Assembly: GCA_002355495.1 (NCBI GenBank)
Contig: AP017424.1
Location: forward strand, 6,265,501-6,329,500
Source of the DNA: Streptomyces laurentii
GTDB taxonomy: Bacteria > Actinomycetota > Actinomycetes > Streptomycetales > Streptomycetaceae
DNA: 64,000 bases
Direction of reading: 5' to 3'
Shown: one piece after another, positions 47,352 to 54,983 of the stretch
How positions within the stretch are numbered: the first letter of the stretch is position 1
Layout: the number at the start of each line of letters is the position of its first letter
Program-made: the position numbers and the translations under genes
Notes under the pieces: model-generated
Seen by the model: only the letters and a program-made list of their open reading frames with translations
Told to the model about the DNA's origin: nothing
The model's database searches: none

Positions 47352-47402
47352 CCGACGGGCCGGCGCAGCCGGACCGTCCGGCGGCCGCGATCCGCCGGTG
47401 GC

Positions 47403-47966
47403 TCACATGGCGCGCAGGCCCCGGTCGGCGAAGGTGATCACCCACTCGAAGCTCTCGTCGATGTCGGTGCTCCACTGGAAGCCGTTGGCCGCCTGGAGGG
47501 TGGCGAAGCCGTGGCACAGGCTGCGCAGCATGCGCAAGGCGTGTTCCACGCCCCCCTCCGGGATCGCGTAGCCGCCCAGGACGGCCGAGAACGCGCCGAG
47601 CAGCCGCTGCCCCGCGAGCGCCAACGGGTCGTCGGGGCCGGCCGGTTCCATGCCGATCGTCGCGGCGTACCGCCCCGGGTGGGCGACGACGAAGCCGCGG
47701 AAGGCGCGGGCGGAGGCCGCCAGCGCGTCGCGCCCCGTACGGCCCTCGACCGCGCGCTCGACGGCGTCGGCGGTCTGGCTCAGCGCGAGGGCCGCGATCC
47801 GGCGGTTGAGGTCGTCCTGGCCGCCGACGTGTTTGTAGAGCGACGGGGTGCGCACCCCCAGCCGGGCGGCCAGTGAGCCCATCGTCAGCCGCGCGAAGCC
47901 GACTTCGTCGGCGAGCGCGGCGCCGGCCTCGACGACGGTCGCCGGGTCCAGTCCCGCCCTAGGCAC
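47403..47966 (-). CDS. TetR-family regulator of the adjacent hydrolase
   Basis: A 187-residue TetR/AcrR protein. The HTH is TMGSLAARLGVRTPSLYKHV, and the C-terminal domain is of the WHG/TetR_C_33 type (GRDALAASARAFRGFVVAHP, LRSLCHGFATLQAANGF). GTG 47966 overlaps the end of the upstream hydrolase gene by 8 nt, so it is the second gene of a two-gene operon. The pair of inverted repeats 48811-48848 upstream of the operon is its likely binding site, which gives negative autoregulation. The ligand is probably a substrate or product of the hydrolase. Confidence 0.88.
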   Translation of the reverse strand: MPRAGLDPATVVEAGAALADEVGFARLTMGSLAARLGVRTPSLYKHVGGQDDLNRRIAALALSQTADAVERAVEGRTGRDALAASARAFRGFVVAHPGRYAATIGMEPAGPDDPLALAGQRLLGAFSAVLGGYAIPEGGVEHALRMLRSLCHGFATLQAANGFQWSTDIDESFEWVITFADRGLRAM

Positions 47967-48795
47967 CGGCGACCTCCGCCCCGAGGAAGGCGAGCACGCG
48001 GGCGACGACCTCGTCCGGGAACTGGTCGTGCGGGTAGTGCCCGGCGCCCTCGATCATCTCCAGGTGACCGAGGCCGGCCGGCAGGTCCCCGACGATCGCC
48101 GTTCCCTCGGCGTGCGGGTCGGCCCAGTCGGGGTCGAGCGTGCCCTCCAGGACGAGAACGGGGCAGCGGACGTTGCCGAGCTGCGCGCCCGCGTCGGTCG
48201 GGGCACTCTTGCCCATCCCCTGCACGGCCTTCATCCGGCCGGGCTCGCGCAGCCGGCGTTCGATGAGGTCGAGCCGCTCGTCCCAGTGGGCGGGCTTCGC
48301 GCCGGGGTAGGCCACGTCGAGATACCCGCGCCACATCGGCACACTGCCGAACAGGGCCGTACCGAGCAGCCGCAGCATGCCCTGCCGGAAGCGGGTGACC
48401 CGCAGGTCGCCCAGGCGCATCGACTGCTTGCGGGTGAACGGGGCGATCTCGACGACGGCGGTGACCAGCGAGGGCTCCTGCGCGGCGGCGATGGTGGCGG
48501 CGCCACCGGAGACCGAGTGGCCGACGAGGATGGCGGGGCCGCCCAGGTGGCGGATGACGGCGAGCAGGTCGCCGGCGATGTCGGTACGGCTCCAGGCCGG
48601 CCAGTCGACGCTGGACTCGCCGCAGCCGCGCAGATCGACCGCGGCGACCCGGTAGCCCGCCGCCACGAGCCGCGGGATCACGGCGCGGTATGCCTCGCGG
48701 CTGTCCCCCATGCCGTGCGCGAGCGCGATCAGCGGGCCGGATCCGGCGACTTCGTAGGCGAGCGTGCCGCCGTCGACGGTCAGGTACTCGGTCAT
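47959..48795 (-). CDS. Alpha/beta hydrolase
   Basis: A 278-residue serine hydrolase. LIALAHGMGDSREAYRAVIP holds the HGMG oxyanion region, LVGHSVSGGAATIAAA has the GHSVSG nucleophile elbow (Ser), and DAGHYPHDQFP-like EGAGHYPHDQFPDEVV gives the catalytic His. VDLRGCGES is typical of haloperoxidase/esterase-type members. It should cleave an ester or related bond; the substrate is unknown. ATG 48795 has GGGGGA upstream. It is the first gene of an operon with the TetR gene and lies directly behind twin operators. Confidence 0.88.
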   Translation of the reverse strand: MTEYLTVDGGTLAYEVAGSGPLIALAHGMGDSREAYRAVIPRLVAAGYRVAAVDLRGCGESSVDWPAWSRTDIAGDLLAVIRHLGGPAILVGHSVSGGAATIAAAQEPSLVTAVVEIAPFTRKQSMRLGDLRVTRFRQGMLRLLGTALFGSVPMWRGYLDVAYPGAKPAHWDERLDLIERRLREPGRMKAVQGMGKSAPTDAGAQLGNVRCPVLVLEGTLDPDWADPHAEGTAIVGDLPAGLGHLEMIEGAGHYPHDQFPDEVVARVLAFLGAEVAGA

Positions 48796-48810
48796 GTCAT
48801 CCCCCAGGGC

Positions 48811-48848
48811 TTGGCTAATTCCGTTAGCCAAAAGCTAATGCGATTAGC
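48811..48848. promoter_or_regulatory. Twin TetR operators upstream of the hydrolase-TetR operon
   Basis: The first dyad is TTGGCTAA, 5-nt spacer, TTAGCCAA (48811-48831), with perfect 8-bp arms. The second is GCTAAT, 3-nt spacer, ATTAGC (48834-48848), with perfect 6-bp arms. Their centres are 20 bp apart, two helical turns, so two repressor dimers could bind on the same face. The shared GCTAA/TTAGC core supports a single regulator. It starts 16 nt upstream of the hydrolase start codon and overlaps any promoter. Confidence 0.75.
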
Positions 48849-49152
48849 CTGTGGCTGTCAACAGCGGACTTTCGGCAGGTCGGCGGGGGCGGGGGGCTCC
48901 TCGCCGCGCGGCCCGGGCGTGCACGCTCGGCTCCCCGCTCGGAGCCGGTACGGCGCGGAGCGCGCTTTCGGACAGGAAAACCACGGTGCGATGGACGGGG
49001 TGCTCACGGACGTGTTCACTTGCGCGTTCCAGCAGGACGCCCGGAAACTGTCGGGCGCTGACCGAGGCGGTGAGGGAACAGCACGTACACAGCCCGGAGC
49101 ACGGGAAGTCCGGGCAGGCGGAACTGTCCGTTGACGACAGGGGGACGAGCTC

Positions 49153-51219
49153 ATGACCAAAGCAGGACGTCCGCAGGGGGCACCACGAGGCAGATCGCGG
49201 CCGGCGAACGAGCTGGCGGCACTGTTGCGTGAGGTGACCGCCGGCTTGACGGTGCGGGACCTGGCCCGGCAATTCGGAGGCGGGAAGACGGCGTGGAGTG
49301 AGTACCGGTCCGGTGCCCGGGTCATCCCGCTCGGGCGCCTCGGCCTCGTCATCAAGGAGTGCGTGCGCGATCCCCGTGGCCGCCAGGAGTTACTGGCCAG
49401 GGCCCGCCGGTTGCACGATCAGGCACTGACGGCGAAAGCGGAGGCCGAGGCCGGCCCCGAGCCCGGCCTGGAGGAGGCGCTGCGCCGGGCCCAGGAGGAC
49501 CTCGCCGCGTCCGGCCGACTGGTGGAGGCGCTGCTGGCACTGATGACGACGCTCCAGGAACAAGCCAAAGCCCATCAGCCGGGGACGGGCACGGAAACGG
49601 GTACGGCGACGGAGAAGGCCGCCGGCCCCGGATACGTACCGTCCGGGGGACCCCGCGTCCGGCTGGACGAGGTACTCGACCAACTGGTCACCGCCCGGGG
49701 CGTCCAGGAGTCCGCACGGCAGGCGGTCGCCGACGTCCGGGCCCAGCGCGATGCCGCCCGACAGCCGCCGTGGCTGCCGGCGCCGGCAGCGGAGACGGAG
49801 ACGGAGACGGAGGACGGGACACCACCCGCTGGAGACGACGCCCCGCGGGCGCCGGTGGTGGACCTGGCCCTCTCCACCGAACTCGCCCGCGTCCACCACG
49901 TCGTAGCGCAGCAACGAGAGGAAGCGCACTGGCTGTGGGAACGGGCCCGGGCCGATCGGGTGTGCTCCGACGTCATCGAAGGTGTCGTATTCGAGCGGCT
50001 CGACACCCTCCCCGCGGTGCCCCCCGCTGTCCCGCCAGGGAAGCGAAGACCGCGGCCCGCCGAAGGACTCTCCCCCGCCTGCAAGGCCTCTCTCGCCGTT
50101 CTGGCGGTCTCCCTCGTGCTGGCTCTCGGCACGAGCGCCGTTCTCCTTGAGGTGCTCCTCGGCCGGCAGCAGACCGTGGCCGGCGCGGACGGCCCGACGC
50201 CGCCGCTCCTGCCGTCCGGCCCCGCCGTGCGGGGCGCGACGGGCACGAGATCCGCGACACCTCCGACGGCCGCGTTCGCACCTTCCCCGCTCTCGGCCGC
50301 ACCCCCGCCCGGAGTGCCACGCCCCGCCCCCTCGTTCACTCGACGCGCTCCGGGGCCGGCCCGCGCCGGTTCCCCGGGACATCCGGCCGCCACTCCGGCC
50401 CCGAAGTCCCCGAAGTCCCCGAAGTCCCCGGGTACGGCCTACGCCGTCTCGCCGGACCGCCGCGGCGTCCTGCGGTGGACCGGACGGGACGGTTCGTGGA
50501 AAGTGATCGGTCCGGCCGCCGAGCAGGTGTACGCCGGGGCCGCGGGGCTGTTCACCACCGATCCGGGCGACGGCCACATCGCCAAGTACGACGAGCCGTC
50601 CGGCTCGTGGTCCTGGATCGGCTTCCCCGGGGAACAGTTCGTGACCGCGGGCGACGGCCTGTACGCGATCACGGAGCACCGGGACGCCGTGATGCGGTGG
50701 ACCGGCCTGGGGGCGGAGTGGGTTCCCATCGGCGGTGCCGCCGGCCGGCTGTACGCGGGCGGCGCGGGCCTCTTCGCGACCAGCCCGGACTCGGGGGCCC
50801 TGTTCCGGTACGCGGGGCACGGCGACGCCTGGGTGGACGCCGGGGGCCCCGGCGCGGACTTCGCCGTCGGACCCATGCGTCCCGAGGACCTCACCCGCCT
50901 GTTCGTCGAACGGTCCAACGCCGGGGACGCGGCCGGTGTCGCCGCGCTCTACGAGGAGGACGCGGTGGTGGCGTACCCGCCCGGCTCGCGGACGGTGGGC
51001 CGGGAAGCGATCCGCACGCTGTGGGAGAAGGTCCTGGCGAACCGCCCCCATTTCGAGCCGGAGGCGCCGCTGCCCACCCTGATCAGCGACGGCATCGCCC
51101 TCACCTCGACCCCGCCGAAGGACGGCTCCGGCGCCCGTGCCCAGGTCGTCCGGCGGCAGCCGGACGGCAGCTGGCTGCGCTTGCTCGACCAGCCCGAATT
51201 CGCCCCGCCTGCCCGCTGA
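49153..51219 (+). CDS. Transmembrane HTH/propeller protein fused to an NTF2-like domain, with a TTA codon
   Basis: A 688-residue multi-domain protein. Residues about 18-75 form an HTH-like domain (LLREVTAGLTVRDLARQFGG), followed by a helical coiled-coil region to about 285. One membrane helix spans 313-337 (SLAVLAVSLVLALGTSAVLL), then a Pro/Ser linker with KSP repeats. Residues 428-573 form tectonin-like propeller blades (GSWKVIGPAAEQVYAGAAGL repeated three times). Residues 574-688 form an NTF2/SnoaL-type domain (DLTRLFVERSNAGDAAGVAA). The propeller breaks off before its last blade, and Met575 looks like a former start codon, so a fusion by deletion is likely. Codon 80 is TTA, implying bldA-dependent translation. 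ATG 49153 follows GGGGGACGAG. Confidence 0.8.
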   Translation: MTKAGRPQGAPRGRSRPANELAALLREVTAGLTVRDLARQFGGGKTAWSEYRSGARVIPLGRLGLVIKECVRDPRGRQELLARARRLHDQALTAKAEAEAGPEPGLEEALRRAQEDLAASGRLVEALLALMTTLQEQAKAHQPGTGTETGTATEKAAGPGYVPSGGPRVRLDEVLDQLVTARGVQESARQAVADVRAQRDAARQPPWLPAPAAETETETEDGTPPAGDDAPRAPVVDLALSTELARVHHVVAQQREEAHWLWERARADRVCSDVIEGVVFERLDTLPAVPPAVPPGKRRPRPAEGLSPACKASLAVLAVSLVLALGTSAVLLEVLLGRQQTVAGADGPTPPLLPSGPAVRGATGTRSATPPTAAFAPSPLSAAPPPGVPRPAPSFTRRAPGPARAGSPGHPAATPAPKSPKSPKSPGTAYAVSPDRRGVLRWTGRDGSWKVIGPAAEQVYAGAAGLFTTDPGDGHIAKYDEPSGSWSWIGFPGEQFVTAGDGLYAITEHRDAVMRWTGLGAEWVPIGGAAGRLYAGGAGLFATSPDSGALFRYAGHGDAWVDAGGPGADFAVGPMRPEDLTRLFVERSNAGDAAGVAALYEEDAVVAYPPGSRTVGREAIRTLWEKVLANRPHFEPEAPLPTLISDGIALTSTPPKDGSGARAQVVRRQPDGSWLRLLDQPEFAPPAR

Positions 51220-51308
51220 ACCGCACTCTCCCGCGGGGCAGGTGGCCCAGCCCGGCAGGAAGGGAATGGCCCACCGGAACAGGCCACCCACTCCCTAGGA
51301 TTCCTGTC

Positions 51309-51917
51309 ATGACTACGACGACCGTCGACTTCTACTTCGACCCGGCCTGCCCCTTCGCCTGGATCACCTCCCGCTGGATGCTGGAGGTCGAGCGGCACCG
51401 CGACATCGACCTCCGCTTCCATGTGATGAGCCTGTACTTCCACAACGAGGGCAACGAACTGCCCGACTGGTACCGCACCCTCGTCGACGACTCCATCCGC
51501 CCCGTCCGCGTCGCCGCCGCCGCGGCCGAACGGCACGGCGAGAAGATCCTGCGCCCGCTGTACACCGCGTACGGCACCCGGATCCACGAACAGAAGAACA
51601 AGGACTTCGACGCCGTCATCGCCGCGTCCCTCGCCGAACTCGGCCTCCCCGCCGACCTCGCCGCCGCGGCCCACGACCCGGCCTACGACGACATCGTCCG
51701 CCGCAGCCACGACGCCGGCCGGGACCCCGAGGCCGGCGCGTACGTCGGCACGCCCACCCTGCACGTCGACGGCACCGCCTGGTTCGGCCCCGTACTCCGC
51801 GCCATCCCGCGCGGCGAGGCCGCCGCCGACCTCTTCGACCACTTCCGCGCCCTGGCCGCCCACCCCGACCTGTTCGAACTCAAGCGCACCCGCACGGGAG
51901 GCCTCGACTACAGCTGA
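51309..51917 (+). CDS. DsbA-fold mycothiol-dependent nitroreductase-like protein (Rv2466c family)
   Basis: A 202-residue thioredoxin-fold protein with DFYFDPACPFAWITSRWMLE, IDLRFHVMSLYFHNEGNELP, VGTPTLHVDGTAWFGPVL and a C-terminal FELKRTRT, matching the Mycobacterium tuberculosis Rv2466c family along its length. Rv2466c uses a CPWC pair to reduce substrates with mycothiol. Here the motif is C14-P-F-A17: the first Cys is kept and the second is Ala, which implies a monothiol mechanism. It is cytoplasmic. The two genes after it belong to families that include mycothiol-dependent enzymes, which suggests shared mycothiol chemistry. ATG 51309. Confidence 0.88.
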   Translation: MTTTTVDFYFDPACPFAWITSRWMLEVERHRDIDLRFHVMSLYFHNEGNELPDWYRTLVDDSIRPVRVAAAAAERHGEKILRPLYTAYGTRIHEQKNKDFDAVIAASLAELGLPADLAAAAHDPAYDDIVRRSHDAGRDPEAGAYVGTPTLHVDGTAWFGPVLRAIPRGEAAADLFDHFRALAAHPDLFELKRTRTGGLDYS

Positions 51918-51988
51918 ACGTCAGGCAGTTCGTGGGGGTGTCGCGAAAGTTCAAGACGGGTGGGGCGAGAATCCGTAGCGTGGGGCGC

Positions 51989-52558
51989 ATGAACACGATC
52001 CACCGCCATCTCGCCAGTTGCGCCGCCGAGGCCGCCCGTGTCACCCGCGGTCTCACTCCCGAGCAGCTGGCCGGGCCGTCCGTCTGTGCCGACTGGACCG
52101 TTCGCGAACTCGCCAACCATCTCGTCCTCTACTCCGCCCACGGGCTCGAACACCGGGCCCTGCGCACCGAACTCCCCGCGGAGACCGTCGCGCGCGACTT
52201 CACCGCCGACGCCGACTGGCCCGAGCAGTACGCGGCCCAGCTCGACCGGGCGCTCGCCGCGTGGGGGAAGCCCGAGGCGTGGGAGGGCGAGGTCGACATG
52301 GGGGGAAGTCCGGTGCCGGCCGCCGAGATGGCCGCCATGCTCCTCCTCGAACTCGCCCTGCACGGCTGGGACCTGGCCCGCAGCACCGGGCGGGAGTTCG
52401 AGGTGCCGGAGGAGACGGGGGAGTGCGTGCGGGAGGTCGTCGAGCGCTACGCCGAGATGTACCGGCAGTACGACGGCTTCGACGAGCCGGCGGGCGAAGT
52501 CGCCGCCGACGCACCCGCGTTCACGCGCGCCGTCGCTCTGAGTGGCCGACGCCCCTGA
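51989..52558 (+). CDS. TIGR03086/maleylpyruvate-isomerase-like metal-binding protein
   Basis: A 189-residue member of the DinB/MDMPI four-helix-bundle superfamily. The helix WTVRELANHLVLYSAHGLEH gives the first metal ligand His, and LLLELALHGWDLARSTG gives the ExxxH ligands. The family name comes from mycothiol-dependent maleylpyruvate isomerase, and TIGR03086 members are a common actinobacterial subgroup of unknown substrate. They are thought to attach or transfer thiol cofactors such as mycothiol. It lies between a mycothiol-dependent-nitroreductase-like gene and another DinB gene. ATG 51989. Confidence 0.85.
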   Translation: MNTIHRHLASCAAEAARVTRGLTPEQLAGPSVCADWTVRELANHLVLYSAHGLEHRALRTELPAETVARDFTADADWPEQYAAQLDRALAAWGKPEAWEGEVDMGGSPVPAAEMAAMLLLELALHGWDLARSTGREFEVPEETGECVREVVERYAEMYRQYDGFDEPAGEVAADAPAFTRAVALSGRRP

Positions 52559-52610
52559 CCGGGCGGGAATTCGGTGGCGGGCCGGGGAGTCACCGGCGAC
52601 CATGGCCCGC

Positions 52611-53174
52611 ATGAGTGACGAACAGCCCGAGCGATGGACCCAGGCAACCGTCTACCCCGACATGTGGGTGGACCCGAAGGACGACCCGCGTGACAGTGAA
52701 GGGCCGGGGCCGGAGGGTGAACGCGACACCCTCGCCGGGTATGTGGCGGACTACCGTTTCACCCTGCGTATGAAGTGCGAGGGTCTGGATCCGGATCAGC
52801 TCGCCCGCCGCTCCGTGCCGCCGTCCACGATGTCGCTCCTCGGTCTGATCCGGCATCTCGCCGAGGTGGAGCGGGACTGGCGCAACTGGCTCACCCATGC
52901 CGAGCGGCTGCCGAAGCTGTACGGGGTACGCGACGCCGACTTCGACGGAGCCGTCGCGGACCAGGCCGTCGTCGACGCCGCGTACGCCGATCTGGAGCGC
53001 GAACAGGCCGCCACCGACGCCGCGTTGGACGCGTTCGCCGACCTCGGTGAGCGTGTGGGCCGGGACGCCGTCACCATCCGCAGCATCATGGTGCACCGCG
53101 TCGAGGAGTACGCCCGCCACTGCGGACACGCCGACCTGCTGCGCGAGTGCGTCGACGGCCGGGTGGGCCAGTAG
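52611..53174 (+). CDS. DinB-family (DUF664) putative metal-dependent thiol transferase
   Basis: A 187-residue DinB-superfamily protein. LLGLIRHLAEVERDWRNWLT supplies the first His, and IRSIMVHRVEEYARHCGHAD supplies the later His ligands, together the usual three-His site. An N-terminal extension (ERWTQATVYPDMWVDPKDDP) is typical of Streptomyces DUF664 proteins. The family is linked to bacillithiol or mycothiol S-transfer. Substrate is unknown. ATG 52611 or in-frame ATG 52602 starts it. It is in the same direction as the two preceding genes, with 52 nt between it and the second. Confidence 0.82.
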   Translation: MSDEQPERWTQATVYPDMWVDPKDDPRDSEGPGPEGERDTLAGYVADYRFTLRMKCEGLDPDQLARRSVPPSTMSLLGLIRHLAEVERDWRNWLTHAERLPKLYGVRDADFDGAVADQAVVDAAYADLEREQAATDAALDAFADLGERVGRDAVTIRSIMVHRVEEYARHCGHADLLRECVDGRVGQ

Positions 53175-53205
53175 GCGACACGTGCCCGTCCCCGGCCGGT
53201 GGCGG

Positions 53206-54060
53206 TCAGCCGCCCTGGTAGATCGTGGTGCACAGCAGCGTGGCGCCGTCGTCCATCAGCCAGGCCCAGTAGCGGGTCCGGTCGCCCGCCGACTGGCGGC
53301 AGTTGGCGGCGGTGGCGCCCGCCGGGGCGCGGTAGACGCCCGTGATGTGCATGATCTGGTTGTACGGGACGGGCACCGGCTCGCGCCGGCAGGCCACGGC
53401 CGTCATCGGTCCGAGGGAGATCGACTCGCCGGACTGCCGGCCGAGCAGGCAGTAGTACGCGTGGTAGATACGGGAGAGGCAGAGCGTCCTGGTGGTGCCG
53501 GTGGTGACCGACTGGTAGCTCCAGTACGACTTCCCGTCGCCGGTGGGGCAGGTCGTGTCGGTGGCGGTCACCCGTACCAGCGCCCGCGCGTCGGAGCAGG
53601 ACACGGGGGCCGGCGGAACGTTGACGTTCCAGGCGATGCGGGTGTCGCCGCCGCGTCCCGTGTCGTAGAGCGGCAGGCAGTCGCCGGGCGAGCGGGCTTT
53701 GAAAGCCTCTTCGGTGGGGTCAGGAGGGGGTGTCGTCGGCCCAGGGTCGGGCTTGTCGTCGCTCCCCCGGCCGGCGTCGGGGGTCTCGGACGTGTCGGAG
53801 GCGCCGGAGCCACGGGAGCTTCCGGAGTCCCCCGAGCCGCCTGAGCCTCCCGAGTCACCGGGGAGGTGGACGGGCGGCCGAGCAATGCCCGGGGTCGACG
53901 CCGAAGGGGAACCGGGCGGGGACGATTCGGACAACAGGTTCTTCAGTTCCGCCGCGTTGCTCGCGCCCAGCCAGGTCAGGATCGACAGCAGGGAGGCGAT
54001 TCCCCCGAGCAGTGCCCACAGCTTGGCAGTGGAGTGATCACCGGATGCGTCTGCCACCAT
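53206..54060 (-). CDS. Membrane-anchored secreted protein of unknown function
   Basis: A 284-residue protein. An N-terminal membrane segment (KLWALLGGIASLLSILTWLG) is not a cleavable signal and would anchor it with the rest outside. A Ser/Gly/Asp/Pro-rich linker (residues about 45-110, including GGSGGSGDSGSSRGSG) leads to a domain with at least six Cys (DCLPLY, SCSDAR, TCPTGDGK, LCLSRIYHAYYCLLG, ACRREP, NCRQ). This would be disulfide-rich. I do not recognise the fold. It converges tail-to-tail with the DinB gene. Confidence 0.7.
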   Translation of the reverse strand: MVADASGDHSTAKLWALLGGIASLLSILTWLGASNAAELKNLLSESSPPGSPSASTPGIARPPVHLPGDSGGSGGSGDSGSSRGSGASDTSETPDAGRGSDDKPDPGPTTPPPDPTEEAFKARSPGDCLPLYDTGRGGDTRIAWNVNVPPAPVSCSDARALVRVTATDTTCPTGDGKSYWSYQSVTTGTTRTLCLSRIYHAYYCLLGRQSGESISLGPMTAVACRREPVPVPYNQIMHITGVYRAPAGATAANCRQSAGDRTRYWAWLMDDGATLLCTTIYQGG

Positions 54061-54171
54061 GCCCTCCCAGTCGAGGGTCAGACGATAGCGACTGAGAGGC
54101 GCCGATGAGGGGCGAACGCCTGTTGTCCCGCCCCGGTGGTCACCCCGTGCCGTTCCGGCGCCTCACACACC

Positions 54172-54202
54172 GTCGCCCGGACGGATCATCCGTCCGGGCG
54201 AC
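54172..54202 (-). terminator. Perfect 14-bp hairpin ending the sulfur locus
   Basis: Bases 54172-54185 and 54189-54202 are exact reverse complements around a TCA loop. It lies 24 nt downstream of the sirohydrochlorin chelatase stop codon on the minus strand, exactly where the sulfur-assimilation transcript should end. There is no T-tract, as is common for Streptomyces terminators. Confidence 0.8.
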
Positions 54203-54225
54203 TCGGGTGGGTGCGGAGGGCCGGG

Positions 54226-54978
54226 TCAGCCGGCCGCCACCAGGTCCCGCTCCCGTGCCCCGGCCGCCGCCTCGTACCGCTCGACGAGCAGACGGGCCAG
54301 TTCGGGGCACGGGCCGAGGACGTCGGCGAGCACCTCGGCGCCGGCCTCCCGGGCGCCGGCCGCGATCCGGTCCGGGAGGCGGCCGGGGGCGATCACGTAC
54401 GGGGCGACCGCCACCCGCCGCACCCCCGGTTCGGTGCGCAGGGCCCGTACGGCGTCCCCCGTACGGGGAAGAGGTGCGGAGGCGAACGCGGGCCGCACGG
54501 AGCACCAACCGGTGCGCCGCAGCTCCCGCGCCGTTTCTGCGATCACCGCGATCGCCTCCGGGTCGGAGGAGCCCGCCGAGGCCAGGACGACCCCGGTCGA
54601 GCTCTTGTCGGCGGGCGTCAACCCCGCCTCGTACAACCGCCGTTCCACTGCGGCGAGCAGCAGCGGCGACGGGCCGAGCACCGCCGCCCGCCGGACCCGC
54701 AGCGCGGGCGGGGCCGCGCGGAGGACGGCGGGGATGTCGGCCTTCGCGTGGAAGGCGCGGGTCAGCAGCAGCGGCAGCGCCACCACGTCCCGTACGCCCT
54801 CGGCCGCGAGCCGGTCCAGCGTCGCCGGCGCGGACGGCAGGTCGAAGTCCAGGAACGCGGTCTCCACCCGCAGCCCCGGCCGCAGCAGCGCGGCGCGGCG
54901 CACGAGCGACCGGACGGTCGCCGCGTGCCGCGGATCGCGGCTGCCGTGGGCGAGGACGAGGAGGACCGGGGTGTCCAT
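54226..54978 (-). CDS. Sirohydrochlorin ferrochelatase (CbiX/SirB type)
   Basis: A 250-residue class II chelatase with two homologous halves. The catalytic-site strand VLLVLAHGSRDPRHAATVRS opens the first half, followed by DFDLPSAPATLDRLAAEGVR and VVALPLLLTRAFHAKADIPA with the second metal-site His. The second half contains VLASAGSSDPEAI and VAVAPYVIAPGRLPDRI. It would insert Fe2+ into sirohydrochlorin to make the siroheme used by the sulfite reductase encoded upstream, or Co2+ for cobalamin. Its place at the end of the sulfur operon favours siroheme. ATG 54978 is 5 nt after the ABC permease stop. Confidence 0.9.
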   Translation of the reverse strand: MDTPVLLVLAHGSRDPRHAATVRSLVRRAALLRPGLRVETAFLDFDLPSAPATLDRLAAEGVRDVVALPLLLTRAFHAKADIPAVLRAAPPALRVRRAAVLGPSPLLLAAVERRLYEAGLTPADKSSTGVVLASAGSSDPEAIAVIAETARELRRTGWCSVRPAFASAPLPRTGDAVRALRTEPGVRRVAVAPYVIAPGRLPDRIAAGAREAGAEVLADVLGPCPELARLLVERYEAAAGARERDLVAAG

Positions 54979-54983
54979 GGCGG

